Of a stretch of 64,000 nt of DNA, positions 21,558 through 32,959 are shown one piece after another. Numbering within the stretch: the first letter of the stretch is position 1; every line of letters starts with the position of its first letter. Made by a program: the position numbers and the translations under genes. The notes under the pieces were generated by a model. That model saw nothing but the letters and a program-made list of their open reading frames with translations, did no database searches and was not told the origin of the DNA. The DNA comes from Adineta vaga (lineage: Eukaryota; Rotifera), in NCBI GenBank assembly GCA_021613535.1, contig CP075492.1, positions 15,748,001 through 15,812,000 of the forward strand, read 5' to 3'.

Positions 21558-21824
21558 ATGCCTTGTTGTTCATCATCATGTCGTGTCAGCTGTGCCAGCT
21601 CATGCTGTGATCCATGCTGTGGCTCTGGTTGTGGTTCATGTTGTGGCTCTGGCTGTGGCTCATGTTGCGGTTCCAGTTGTGGTTCATGTTGCGTTGATTC
21701 ATGCTGTAGTCCTTGTGTTAAGAAAACTGTCGTCACTAAGACAGTGTGCTATCGACCCGTTGTCAGGGTTGTGAAGAAAACATGCGTTGTTCGCAAATGT
21801 TGTGTCGATCCTTGCTGCTGCTAA
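21558..21824 (+). CDS. ultra-cysteine-rich small protein, array copy 9 (long form)
   Basis: 88 residues, the longest copy. The middle has three repeat units ([24 protein letters not shown]). VKKTVV join, RVV basic segment, CVDPCCC end. TATA at 21470, 88 bp before the ATG; the frame open from 21456 begins before the TATA and is not the translated one. AATAAA at 21880 followed by CCCGGGC. The GSSCGSCC unit is shared with copy 11. This copy resumes the array after the interruption, still in the same orientation. Confidence 0.9.
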   Translation: MPCCSSSCRVSCASSCCDPCCGSGCGSCCGSGCGSCCGSSCGSCCVDSCCSPCVKKTVVTKTVCYRPVVRVVKKTCVVRKCCVDPCCC

Positions 21825-21899
21825 GATGAACATTCTTTTTTTCTCATTTTTCTGTAAACTAACTCTCAATAGAATATAAAATAAAACCCGGGCAAAAAC

Positions 21900-22400
21900 T
21901 ATTCAACTTGTTTATATATACAAATAGACATAGGTATTCGTTCAATTTGTTAAAATTGATTGTATGAATCTGATTCGTATAGCAATAAGACAAATATTTG
22001 TCAATGATCAAGTGTGGCAAGTAATATTTCAACAAATGAAATTTTCAAACTCTCTCTACCTAATTCAATCGAGAGACTCACATTTAATTGTTATCAATTT
22101 TCTTCGATGTACTTTGAACCTTTTATTTAAGTTTTGTGAACATACGAAATCATTTTTCGTGGGTGTTGAAAAATCATTAGATATGTTTTCTTTATCTCAT
22201 CGTCAAGATCATTCTTCAACCACAATGATGCAAAACTGATGATTTCATTCTCTATCATCTCTACACGTCTTTCCATACTGTCTTTGTGTCCATATATTGA
22301 ATAATTTTCTTAATACATTTCTGTGTTGCGTTACGGTTTTCCAGTAATTTGTTAATGTTACAACGTTGTACTATAGACCGTAAGATTCAATATTTTCCAC
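21900..22400. other. spacer between array copies 9 and 10
   Basis: No gene supported. AT-rich spacer with the usual drift into the upstream block of the next copy. Confidence 0.5.
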
Positions 22401-22786
22401 CAGAAAGTGTATCTAATAGATGACCTTTCCTTTTCAGAATTCTTGTGTTAAAGTTATTGTGTAGTCCAATTTCAATGTTTTGTTACACTATCATATTAGT
22501 GAAAGATATGGTATTGTTAATAGACATCAGGCGAAAGTTGTGCGTTATATACACTGATATTTAATTTATCAAATAAAGCGTAACTTTTTCTCATCAAATT
22601 TCTCCGTGACATTTGTATGTTAAGAACTATTATAACAGTGTAATAATTATTTGTTTTTGTCAAGTGAAAACAACCTTCTCCGTTGCTCTTTTCTCCTATA
22701 TATAGAGAGAGACGTATCCTCACAGTTTCATCAGTCATTTCTCATCGTTCTCTACTTTTACTCTACAGTACACTATCACTATCAAT

Positions 22787-23029
22787 ATGCCTTGTTGTTC
22801 ATCATCATGCCGTGTTAGCTGTGCCAGCTCATGCTGTGATCCATGCTGTGGCTCCGGATGTGGTTCATGTTGCGGTTCCGGTTGTGGTTCATGCTGCGTC
22901 GATTCCTGCTGTAGTCCTTGTGTTAAGAAAACTGTCGTCACTAAGACTGTTTGCTACCGACCAGTGGTCAAAGTTGTGAAGAAGACATGCGTCGTTCGCA
23001 AATGTTGTGTCGATCCTTGCTGCTGCTAA
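22787..23029 (+). CDS. ultra-cysteine-rich small protein, array copy 10
   Basis: 80 residues, two GSGCGSCC units, VKKTVV join, KVV basic segment. TATA at 22697 (TATATATA then GAGAGAGACG), 90 bp before the ATG. AATAAA at 23083 is followed by CCTGGGC, a one-base variant of the CCCGGGC element. The leader just before the ATG (ACTATCACTATCAATATG) is shared with copy 11. Confidence 0.9.
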   Translation: MPCCSSSCRVSCASSCCDPCCGSGCGSCCGSGCGSCCVDSCCSPCVKKTVVTKTVCYRPVVKVVKKTCVVRKCCVDPCCC

Positions 23030-23109
23030 GATGAACATTCTTTTTTTCTCATTTTTCTGTAAACTGACTTTACATTATATGAAATAAAACCTGGGCAAAA
23101 ACTATCAAT

Positions 23110-23600
23110 ATTGTTTTGTATCGACAAGTAGATATAGAAGTTTTATGAAAGGAACATTTGACGCTATGAAAAAACATCATGTCGTCGCATATATGAGCTA
23201 TAAGTATAAGTAATCTGATCAAGACTCTAATCGCCCAGTCTAATTATATGTTGTTTTTCTTGACAGTCTCTGAGATTGCAAACGAAACGGCCGAGTGTTT
23301 ACTTTTGCGGCTAGAGAACAAGTGTAAATTTGAATGAATCAGAGAGGTCCTTATCCTGATAATCAACTTCATTTTAACCTACACACGACAACATCGTTCA
23401 TTCTTCACATATGACACTCGAGTTGATTGGAATAAACAAAACATATCAGGGTATTCACTTCTGCGCGTCTTTGCATTATCCTCACACGTTCACTCAATGT
23501 TGTTCTTATATCTGCATATTGCATACGTTTCTCGAAGCTTTTTTTTGTTGTGTTATGGCATTCATATAATTTAATAACGTTACAATGTTGTACTACAGAC
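23110..23600. other. spacer between array copies 10 and 11
   Basis: No gene supported. Confidence 0.5.
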
Positions 23601-23966
23601 CGTAATTTGCATCAAATGACTTTTAACCTCTCAGAATTATTATGTTGAAGTTTCTGTAATTAAATTTCGATGTTTTGTCACACGATTGTACAAAATATCA
23701 GTGAAACATTATGTCATAGTAGCCGATATTTGATGTATTGCAGAAACCGAAACAAAACATATTTCTTTCTTCTCATATGTTTTTTTCTCTATAGTATGTG
23801 CATATTGAGTACCGTCATAACAGTGTAATAATTGTTTATTTGTCAACAAAAAATAATTTTCTTTGCTGCTCTGTCCAGTATATATAGAGAGACGTGTTCT
23901 CATACTTTCATCAATTACTTCTCATCCTCCTCCAGTTTTACTCTACAGTACATTATCACTATCAAT

Positions 23967-24221
23967 ATGCCTTGTTGTTCATCATCATGCCGTGTTAGCT
24001 GTGCCAGCTCATGCTGTGATCCATGCTGTGGCTCTGGTTGCGGCTCATGCTGTGGCCCATGCTGTGGTTCCAGTTGTGGTTCATGTTGCGTTGATTCATG
24101 CTGTAGTCCTTGTGTTAAGAAAACTGTCGTCACTAAGACTGTCTGCTATCGACCTGTCGTCAAAGTTGTGAAGAAAACATGCGTTGTTCGCAAATGTTGC
24201 GTCGATCCTTGCTGCTGCTAA
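23967..24221 (+). CDS. ultra-cysteine-rich small protein, array copy 11
   Basis: 84 residues. The middle is mosaic: GSGCGSCC, then GPCC (as in the copy 4-6 class), then GSSCGSCC (as in copy 9). This mixture suggests exchange between subfamilies. VKKTVV join and KVV basic segment. TATA at 23879, 88 bp before the ATG. AATAAA at 24274, followed by CCCGAGC. The in-frame extension back to 23832 is 5' leader. Confidence 0.9.
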   Translation: MPCCSSSCRVSCASSCCDPCCGSGCGSCCGPCCGSSCGSCCVDSCCSPCVKKTVVTKTVCYRPVVKVVKKTCVVRKCCVDPCCC

Positions 24222-24299
24222 AACGAACATATTTTTCTCATTTTTCTGTAAACTGATTTACAATAGAATATAAAATAAAACCCGAGCAAGAGATATTCA

Positions 24300-24930
24300 C
24301 GTTGTTTTGTGAAAGGAATATAGTTTTTGTATGAATATGAGGATGGGAATGCCGTTTTGTTCGAGACTAGCATGTCTATCTCACATACATATATAAGGGT
24401 AAAGCTATGAAATAGTGAGGTGATTTTGTACAATTCAAATGCATATATCTCTAAACAGCTGAAAAAATTAACTATTTATATCTTTGTCTAAAGAAAGCTG
24501 TGATTCGAAAACATAGCGTGAGCGTCGCGACTTAGAGAGGGTATTTACGTTATCATAAAACTAATGGCTGTAAGCATAAACCAATCGTATCCTAGTTAAC
24601 CTTGCATTGGGACAGAAGATTACAGATAGAAAATAACGTTTTTATATTTTCCGTATACTATATTGATCATAAGCAATTTCAAAAATGACGTTCTACATAT
24701 GAGTGAGATAAAGTTTTCTCGATCCGTTAAAAAGCGATGTGACATAACAGTGTCATCATAAAGTAACTTTGATTTGTCATTTTTTAATGCTACGTATACA
24801 TTTAAATTCGTGATCTAGTATATCTTTTGTTTGCATTTGAAGAAGTTCGGCAAAAGTTCTATTTTTCCTGATTTTGCTAACGTACACTGAAGAGGTAATA
24901 CCCACATACATTCCTTGAGTCAATGTTGGT
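24300..24930. other. spacer between array copies 11 and 12
   Basis: No gene supported. The piece just right of copy 11 (about 24300-24520) resembles the piece right of copy 2 (about 2820-3010), including GTGAAAGGAATA and GCATGTCT, so duplication units extend beyond the 3' end. Confidence 0.5.
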
Positions 24931-25311
24931 CTTTTGTGTCAGATGACTTCAACCCTGTCAGAATCGTTGTGTTAAACTTAATGTGTAATCAAATTTGGCT
25001 AATTTTCACACTATCATACAAACTAGAGGAAACTCGTAACTAATAGGCATGGGTGGAACGTTATGTCTGAGTGGCTGACATTTAAAATACCGAATAAAGC
25101 GTAATATTTTCGCATCATATATTTCTTCATGACATCTTCATGTTAAGTGCTACCATAACAGGACAATAATGAATTGCTTTTTTAGCAATGGAAAACAATT
25201 ATTTTCGCTGCTCTTTTCTTGTATATATATAGACAGACGTGTTTTTACAATTTCATCAATCATTTCTCATCGTCTTCTAGTTTTATTCTATAGTACATTA
25301 TTACTATCAAT

Positions 25312-25554
25312 ATGCCTTGTTGTTCATCATCATGTCGTGTTAGCTGTGCCAGCTCATGCTGTGATCCATGTTGTGGCTCTGGTTGTGGCTCATGCTGTGG
25401 TTCCGGTTGTGGTTCATGCTGCGTTGATTCATGCTGTAGTCCTTGTGTTAAGAAATGTGTCGTCACTAAGACTGTCTGCTACCGACCCGTCGTCAGAGTT
25501 GTGAAGAAAACATGCGTTGTTCGCAAATGTTGCGTCGATCCTTGCTGCTGCTAA
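25312..25554 (+). CDS. ultra-cysteine-rich small protein, array copy 12
   Basis: 80 residues, two GSGCGSCC units, VKKC join, RVV basic segment, so it belongs to the copy 1/2/7 class although it sits at the opposite end of the array. TATA (TATATATATA) at 25222, 90 bp before the ATG. AATAAA at 25607 followed by CCCGGGC. This is the last copy; the sequence to its right (from about 25650) is unrelated to the array. Confidence 0.9.
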   Translation: MPCCSSSCRVSCASSCCDPCCGSGCGSCCGSGCGSCCVDSCCSPCVKKCVVTKTVCYRPVVRVVKKTCVVRKCCVDPCCC

Positions 25555-25659
25555 AACGAACATATTTTTTTCATTTTGCTGTAAACTGACTGACAGTAGA
25601 ATATAGAATAAACCCGGGCCAAAAATATCAACATTGTTTTGTACAGAAAAATTCACACA

Positions 25660-26524
25660 GAGCTTTTGTGAAAGAAAATATCTCTTAATCTCACCAGAGG
25701 ATGTGGGTTAGAAACTAATATGTTACCCACACCCACACCCTTCACGTCATGCTCGAACTAAAGCATTTGCAGGTGTTACACATTTGCTCATTTTTCTCAC
25801 AAATAAAACTAATTTCTAGTTAAGAAACACAATTGTCATGACAGGTATTATTAATCATATAATCATTTAATCAGATACAATGTGTAATACTAAAAATCCA
25901 TGTAAATAAAATGATGGATACTTGTGTGCGTCGTGAATGTCAAAACCGACTAGCTGAATAAACAATAGTGATATGTCGAAAAATAGTTTTTTCTATAGAG
26001 AAAAGAATGATAAATTGCACCATAGGACCAGAAGAAAATTATTTATCATCGAATCAAATACTGAAAAGTAACGGTGCGATTACATATAAAGTTAGTCAAT
26101 GTTTTGCTGACTATTACAGTCAAATAAAGTTGGAATTTATTCGACTATGAATGTATTTCTACATGAAAAGATTGACAGTTAAACTTTCTTACCTTTATCG
26201 AGCAAAAAGAGTTAAAAAAAAACTTCAAGATCTTCCAGTCTTTAATGACGACATGATAGAAGCTATTTGAAATGAGTGAAAATATTCGTAGTTTTGTTTT
26301 CAGAAACGACAATCTTAAAAGTGAGGTGTCAAATAGGCACCGACTAAAACACGCCTCTATCGATTATTATTCATCTTCTTAGTATTTTATTGGTTTAATT
26401 TCATGACTAATAATAACGCTGATGATTCATAAATTGATATAACTACATTTTCATATTCAATAAATTAAGAAAAATCGACCAACATTTGATCCTAGAAATA
26501 TTGTCAATCAAACAGACAAATAAA
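25660..26524. other. intergenic between the array and the phosphatase gene
   Basis: Contains a CCCACA-type motif at about 25724-25741 (see repeats). A short frame at 25968-26150 and a following stretch reading LSYLYRAKRVKKKLQDLP near 26180 have some coding flavour but no recognisable family; I do not call a gene. Confidence 0.4.
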
Positions 26525-27148
26525 ATGTCATTTCTATCTGATTTACAAGCTCACTCTCGATCAAAACTTCGACCTACGACTACTCGTGTGACGAACTCAT
26601 CAGGTCAAACTCATTATGAATCAAAATCAGAAGATGGAAAATTCGAAATTTTCGATAGATCTATTAATTCTAACGGTACATTTATGGTAATTGATACTTC
26701 ACCAGATGAAAAACTTCATCATGTTATTGATGGTGTTTATATTGGTTCACAAGATTCAGCATGTAATATAGCAGGTATAGACGAATGTAAAATTACACAT
26801 ATACTTAACGTAGCTACTGGAATCAGAAATGTGTTTCCTGAACAATATACATATTTAAATATTGAACTGTTAGATGTACCTGAAACGAATATTCGTAAAG
26901 TATTCGTACAAACAAACCAGTTTATACAGCAAGCCGTGGCCGATAAAGGATGTGTACTAATTCATTGCAACGCTGGTATTTCGCGTAGTGCTACTATTGT
27001 ATTAGCTTATCTACTTGGAATACATCGTATGAAGTATGAAGATGCATATAGATTGTTAAAAACAGCACGTTCGAATATTCGACCAAATGATGGTTTTGTA
27101 CAACAACTCAAAGAATATGCAGCAGAAATAACTCAAGCAAACAGCTAA
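26525..27148 (+). CDS. dual-specificity phosphatase, DUSP19-like, intronless
   Basis: 207 residues from the ATG at 26525. The upstream in-frame ATG at 26486 adds 13 residues without similarity, and MSFLSDLQAHSRSKLRPTTT resembles the N-terminus of DUSP19. The catalytic domain begins near residue 60 (HHVIDGVYIGSQDSA), then THILNVATG, then the signature HCNAGISRSATIVLAYLL with catalytic Cys and Arg, and ends NIRPNDGFVQQL. Members dephosphorylate Tyr and Ser/Thr in MAPK-pathway proteins; DUSP19 is a stress-pathway scaffold and phosphatase. All key residues are present. No introns, whereas most neighbours have them, so a retrogene origin is possible. Cytosolic. Confidence 0.9.
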   Translation: MSFLSDLQAHSRSKLRPTTTRVTNSSGQTHYESKSEDGKFEIFDRSINSNGTFMVIDTSPDEKLHHVIDGVYIGSQDSACNIAGIDECKITHILNVATGIRNVFPEQYTYLNIELLDVPETNIRKVFVQTNQFIQQAVADKGCVLIHCNAGISRSATIVLAYLLGIHRMKYEDAYRLLKTARSNIRPNDGFVQQLKEYAAEITQANS

Positions 27149-28746
27149 AGAAGATATATTTTCCAAAATAATTAATCTTTAAATATTATTTTTGCAGACG
27201 CATCTTTTAATCATATGTTATGAATGAAAAATTTCTTTGTTTTCTTTCATTCATATTTCATCTTAATGATTTCGCTACAATCAAACTATATTATGGAAAC
27301 AATTATAAAAAGATTACAATGATAATAACGTTCGAAAATTGGAAGCGAGAGAATGTGGTATAAAGTAAAAGTGTCAGTGAAACTTAGTTATGCAAAACTA
27401 TAACCTTATTCTCATAATACTCAAATATTCTGTTATCATGTTATATTAATAACAATTCATTGACAAAACTTTAAAGATGCTTTTGTAAAATCTACATCAT
27501 ACATGAAATAAAAATATAGTTGAATTCTTGTTTTTCTTATCTTAAACGGATCATGATAATCAGATATTCTTCACTCAAAGCAATTTTTGTAGTAATCAAA
27601 AGTTGTATCAGAATAGACATGAGATTCTATTTCAGCTGTGTAAACAAATATATTAGAGGTTTTCTAGTAACTGTTCACGCCCATATATATCTCAATACGT
27701 AAAAGAAAGAAGACGAATGTGCTTGAATATACCAGAATAATAGAATGCATACACATTCAAGTACCATAGGAGAATGAGATTATATATTGATTATACGAAT
27801 ATCGAAGTAAGTCAGACGTTATTTTATACAATGATGTTCACATACGCATTGCAAGGAAGAGAAGAAAAAAGAGTAAATCAGAAATGGTAGTGTCAGGAGT
27901 TGATGCAGAACAAGAAAAAAAGGAAGAAAATTCGAACGGATCACCAAAATAACGTTAGGTATACACCATTATAGTAAGTATACTATGATGCATAGTCAAC
28001 TATTCCAAATCGTTGATGGATGTCTTCTTTCGCTCGAAAAAATTTCCAAAAATAAGTATTCAGCAAAGGAAAATAAATATGATAATCTTTTGACCTGACA
28101 ATGTTTGTATAAGTGATTAACCGTTTGACATTCACACAATCAGGTTGCGTTACATCGTTTGTAAAATTTTCAAATATTCATAATGAACTTTTAATTCAGT
28201 TAGACATGGTATATTTGATTTATTCTCATTCAAAAATTGTTCAAGATAAATGCATATATATTGGCTTCAAACAGACAGAAAAAAAATCAGTCGAATTAAA
28301 ACTGAATTGATGAAAAACTCGTCGAGAATACACGATTTAAGTCAAAATAGACCATTCAACTTTAAGTCAATTCTTTTCACAAAAGAGGTATTATAAAAAG
28401 CTACATGAGTAGATCTTGATGAGTGAAGAAACAGCAGTTAGCATCTTTTCATCTTATGGATAAATTTTTAAAATTAATTCACGTCATTTCATCCATAGGT
28501 CATTGTTTAACAGCGAAAGAGGATAGTTAATATCAATATACTCCTTTTCAAGAAACAGAATTTAGTTGAAATGTAATGACAATACCACACGAATAATACG
28601 CACATCTCTGGATCATAGCTATATTCTTCTTTGTATATATTTTGGTAATCAATGACAAACAGCAATTATAATAACGTATTACAATATTAAAAATGAGATG
28701 TCAGATTATCTGACAAAAACAAAAAATATAAAACTAATCATGTATT
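27149..28746. other. 1.6-kb intergenic region
   Basis: AT-rich; no gene supported. Several open frames of about 60-65 codons have no recognisable content. Confidence 0.5.
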
Positions 28747-29801
28747 TCAAGGTGCAGCTTGAACTATTAGAGGAATTCGAATAAAACGTTGGAATCGTCG
28801 ATATAATTGACCGTTTTGACCAAATATAAAACCAATGACTTTGCCGATAATTTGACCGAATTCATTGCGAAATCCATCTCCAGAAAAAATAAATCTAAAC
28901 AAACAGAATCTCATTTTAATGATCAAGAAAAAAACAGCTATCATTATACTAACACATAAAAACTTGTACTACTATTGATATAGCCAAATACTCGCATCAA
29001 TTGTGCAGTTAAACTTTCAACGGCTAGATCGTATGAAGTTTTTTCTGCATTTTCCATAAATGTTACATAAAGTTTTTGAAGAGCAGCTGGTAATGTAAAT
29101 ATAATTGTTAAAATAAATTGAACTAATAACATTTTTACTAATTGTCGATCTTTTCTTCTAAATCGATCAATATTAACATGTACATGTATTTGTTGAATAT
29201 TATGAATAGTTGCTAATCCAACAATAATCATAATTAGAGGTGGTAGAAAACTATATGTAGTTGCGTAAAGAAAATCATAAAATATCCGATAAATTCCTGT
29301 TCGTGCATAACAAGTTGGTTTTGTTTTCGATTGTTCAATAGTAAATAGAAATAATGCATGAGAATACATCAGTAAACATATCAAAGTAGTTATAGAAGTA
29401 CAATATCGGGCATATTTTATATTACTTAAATGACGATAACGAGCATTTCGAGAACTAATACAAAAACGATCGATACCAGCAAATATAATCAAGAATAATG
29501 AGAGTACCATGGATGAATGCATGAGAAAATAACGAAATCGACAAAATGGTAAATTATAAGCAAGAAGATCAATTTGAAAGCCATCAGCAAGATTACGTAC
29601 GATTAAACCAAAGAAAAGAACATTGAGATTTGCAATTGATGAATAAAAGAAATAAATTGAACATGGATTTCTAATAAATGAAGGACGTGTAAAAATAATC
29701 ATATTTAAAATATTTCCAGTCACACCAAGAATAAATACAGGAATTGGCGTATATCGATTAAATTCAATAGCAATATTATTGATTACACTGGCACTAGACA
29801 T
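28747..29801 (-). CDS. rhodopsin-type 7TM receptor, two exons
   Basis: Exon 1 is 29801-28954 and exon 2 is 28894-28747; I chose donor TATGT/GTTAGT because it joins in phase (SFYV then FIFSGDGF). The product is 331 residues. TM1 contains GVTGNILNMIIF (the GN signature), TM3 ends at GIDRFC in place of DRY, TM5 is in SFLPPLIMIIVGLATI, TM6 follows a basic RRKDRQLVKM loop, and TM7 ends in INSSTSFYVF. The tail is basic and amphipathic. This is the orphan, peptide-receptor-like class that is expanded in rotifers; the ligand cannot be inferred. The pseudogenes at 7985-8395 and 43214-43605 belong to the same broad class. Plasma membrane. Confidence 0.85.
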
Positions 29802-31276
29802 TGTTCAATCGATTGTTCCGAATATTTATAAATCTAAAGATTAATTAAAAATCTGTCTTCTCTAATAAAACTAAAACAATTTTGTATCTCAAATATTTTA
29901 CTAAATCTTATTAGAAACACCATTTCTTACCTGAAATAACCTGTTCGTGACGATGAAAATAATTGATAAATGTTCCTCAACATTGAAGTCCGCGGTAATC
30001 TCTGATCTCTAATCAATTTCAGTATTTATTGTCTGTTTCTTATGTTTTCCTGTTTTTACACCTTTGTCAACAACAGAATTTCATTCAATGTTTATTTCAA
30101 CTTCTCTATCACTTCTATATATAAATAGAAGGAATTAGAGCTCTCTTTTTGTCATCATCGAACAGTACAACATGGATTTGGTCACATTGTTGTTGAAAGA
30201 ATAAGATTTGTTTGAAAATTTTTGTTTCATACAGATAAACTTCTTCACATATACAAATGCTCAACAGAAGTTTTCATTGATGGGAAACTGTGCACATATG
30301 CTGCTATCTCTCGTTCTAGTAAAAATAATAATCAGAAATACAAACAAACGAATAATTCTTTTTAATTAGAACAAATTTTAGCTGACATTTATATAGAACA
30401 AAGAAAATATTTCTGTTGTATTCGACTTTATACATTTTGAAATCTATTTTTTATATTAATGAAATTTTACTAAAGTGCATATCTATTTTTATCACAATAT
30501 CATCATGTAGTTATAATTCATCCATTGACATCACTGTTCATGTCACTTGCAAATGAGAATCCTTTCTAATCTTTTTTCTTTTTGTGATTCATAATAGACA
30601 AGAGAACACATGACTATTTTTCTATATGTCCTCCAGTGATCGCGATCTCGATTTTCCTCCTAGAATATATACTTACCATCGTCATCTGACAAATTATTTT
30701 GTAACCTCACGAAGTTTAACCAAATCAATTTGACGGCAAATGTATAGTCTTTTAGTATATTAGAAAAAAGTCACCACCATCTCAACCTTTTTCCTTCGGT
30801 GTTTTTAGTATGATTATTAAAAGCATTTTTATAAGTTAAAAAGAGAGATTTTCTATGAGCGACAAAGGCAGATAAAAGGTGGGTGTAGGGTGTTGTTATG
30901 TCTTCACACACACACACACTTTCTTCTACTGTTAATCAAATCAACTATAGTCAACAATCAAATATAGAAAAGCATCAAAATTTAGTTATATTTTATACGA
31001 TTAGATGTTTGAAATTCGTGGTTACTTATTCCATCAATATTAACAAAAGACTCTTAGTCGTTTTCCAACTATATTTCAATGACGTATCTAAATATTACAT
31101 TTATACTCATTGTATACTAATGTCTACTCGATAATGACTCATTGTTCTAAACTTAGTAACATACTGTATATTTTTCGCCACGCTTACCTATTCATTTTGG
31201 AGGAGAAAAAACGATATTATGTGTATTTTTACAAGGTTATTGATCACATATTTATATTAATCAAGTACTTTTTTTA
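29802..31276. other. 1.5-kb intergenic region between divergent genes
   Basis: Separates the minus-strand receptor and the + strand PfkB gene. A short CA repeat lies at about 30905-30920. No gene supported; the frame at 30898-31134 shows no motif. Confidence 0.5.
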
Positions 31277-32292
31277 ATGGCAAAACATTATCATGTGTAT
31301 GCAGTGGGTACTGCATTTGTTGATATAGAAATGGATGTGATCGATGATGATCTTAAAAAAATTGCGATCAGTAAAGGTCTAATGACATATGTAAATGAAG
31401 AACGACAAGAACAATTGCTTTATTGTCTTCGTCATCATTTAGTTCATTCGAACCGAACTAGTAGTGGTTCTACAACCAATACAATTATTGCCATTGCTCA
31501 ATTTGGTGGTCAAACATTTTATTCATGTCAAGTTGGAAATGATGATAATGGTCGATTTTATTTGAAAGATCTTCAAACAGCAGACGTTAATTATCATATT
31601 GAAAATCACAAAGATGAAGGTATTACAGGAACATATTTGGTTATGGTAACACCCGATGCTGAACGTACTCATTGTAGATTTCTTGGTGTTAATGAAATAC
31701 AATCGGAATATGATATTGTACCAGAAGTTATCGCTGCGTCAGATTACGTTTATTTCGAAGCATATATGATCACATCTTTATCTACTTTTGCCGCTGTTAT
31801 TCGTCTATGTGAAATAGCTGAACTTAATAATGTCAAAATAGCAATGAATTTTTCTGATTCAGATATCATCATGACTTTTCACGATCGTTTGTTTGAAATA
31901 TTAAAGAAACCAATTGATTTATTATTTTGTAATCGAAATGAAGCAATTAGTTGGTGTCAAACAGATCGAATTAAAATTGTTATTAATAAATTGAAACGAA
32001 TCGCTCGTACATTTGTAATTACTCGTGGTGCTGAAGGTGCATTAGTCTATGATGGCACTCAACGTACAATATTGCGCCTCACAAAATAGATGTCATTGAT
32101 AATAGAGGAGCAGGTGATATGTTTGCTGGAGCATTTCTGTTTGGTATTACACATGGACAAGATTATCTTACTGCGGGAAATTTAGCAAGTCTTGCAGCTG
32201 CAACAGTTGTTTCAAATTATGGATCACGTTTATCTGCCGAGAAACAAAAACAACTATTAGTACAAAGCAATCATCTTCAACAAAAAACATGA
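31277..32292 (+). pseudogene. PfkB-family (adenosine-kinase-like) kinase with one-base frameshift
   Basis: Intronless. The N-terminal 270 codons give a PfkB fold: AVGTAFVDIEMDV, a glycine-rich GSTTNTIIAIAQFGGQ with GNDDNGRF, the lid region TGTYLVMVTPDAERT, and VITRGAEGALVYDG. The frame then ends at a TAG at 32087. Shifted by one base from about 32070, the reading continues APHKIDVID, NRGAGDMFAGAFLFGITHG and on to a TGA at 32290-32292. The second PfkB signature (family consensus DTxGAGD, here DNRGAGD) with the catalytic Asp lies only in the shifted part. The total, 1016 bp, is one base short of 339 codons. The sequence resembles bacterial nucleoside/sugar kinases more than animal ADK, and lack of introns fits horizontal origin. 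Alternative: a 26-bp GTACAA...AATAG intron, which would restore frame but is implausibly short. Confidence 0.75.
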
Positions 32293-32355
32293 TCACATAC
32301 AGAATAGAATGTGATAAGTTCTTTCCAAAAAAAATAAATTCTGATAGTCTATCTC

Positions 32356-32959
32356 TTAAAAGTGTGATGGAGTCTGCGAGTGACGGTAGATAGTCGATTT
32401 CATACGATAGTTAAGATTAAGTTGAATATATCCTTGATCGTATGTAGGAGGTTTTCGTGAAACACCAAGACCATATCCAAAATCTGCGGGTTTCGACAAT
32501 GTCCAATAGCTTCGACAATCTATTGAACGAATTCTAGTTAAAATAATAGACTTTTTCTTCAGTTCGTAAATAAGACGATGTGGTTCATATTGACAGCTGA
32601 ATCCACCCTTAAATTGGATGAGTGGAATGTTCTTGCTTCGAAAAAATTTCACCTATAAAAAAAACAAGATAAATGATTGATGTATTTTCTTAACGAAACT
32701 TACCACTTCTTTTGTCATTGCATAATCATCGACATCATTCAAATGAATTAAAATAGGTCCACTTCGTAAGTTTGCTGGATCCCATGATAGCATTTTTACA
32801 ATATATATACACGATAAAACTGATTACCCTAATGCCACCTGTACGTTTGAGAATAAGATTGTTTTGTCGTCGTTCGTAACTACTTTTGATTTTTGATCGA
32901 TTAAAAACACATGTTTCTCTCGAAAAGAATATTTTGATTTGTTTGACTATAGCCTTCAT
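32356..32959 (-). CDS. unrecognised three-exon protein, 162 residues
   Basis: Exons 32959-32839, 32774-32704 and 32652-32356 join in phase (121, 71 and 297 nt). The N-terminus is basic (MKAIVKQIKIFF, then SYERRQNNLILKRT), the middle reads RSGPILIHLNDVDDYAMTKE, and the C-terminal exon has FRSKNIPLIQFKGGFSC, CRSYWTLSKPADFGYGLG and ends SQTPSHF. No signal peptide or membrane span. The donor of exon 1 (CAG/GTGGCA) was chosen because it alone keeps phase with exon 2. It is tail-to-tail with the PfkB gene, about 60 bp apart. I do not recognise the family; the clean splice pattern supports a real gene. Confidence 0.65.

Larger units (their letters stand above)
574..25620 (+). repeat. tandem array of 12 Cys-rich gene units, interrupted twice
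   Basis: Twelve units, all in the same orientation, each consist of conserved upstream blocks, a TATA box, a leader, a single-exon Cys-rich CDS and a conserved 3' end. CDS starts are at 895, 2508, 3879, 5590, 8958, 10528, 12383, 13629, 21558, 22787, 23967 and 25312. Most neighbours lie 1.2-1.9 kb apart. Two larger gaps exist: 3.4 kb between copies 4 and 5, and 7.9 kb between copies 8 and 9. Coding parts are nearly identical, whereas spacers have drifted far more. That suggests tandem duplication plus homogenisation or strong purifying selection on the CDS. The array may start before this window. Confidence 0.93.

Noticed and set aside
32061-32090. 26-bp GT-AG intron in the PfkB gene
   Set aside because: It would restore frame, but it is about half the smallest intron elsewhere here, and the residues it removes (APHKI before DVID) fit the family. 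A one-base deletion is simpler.
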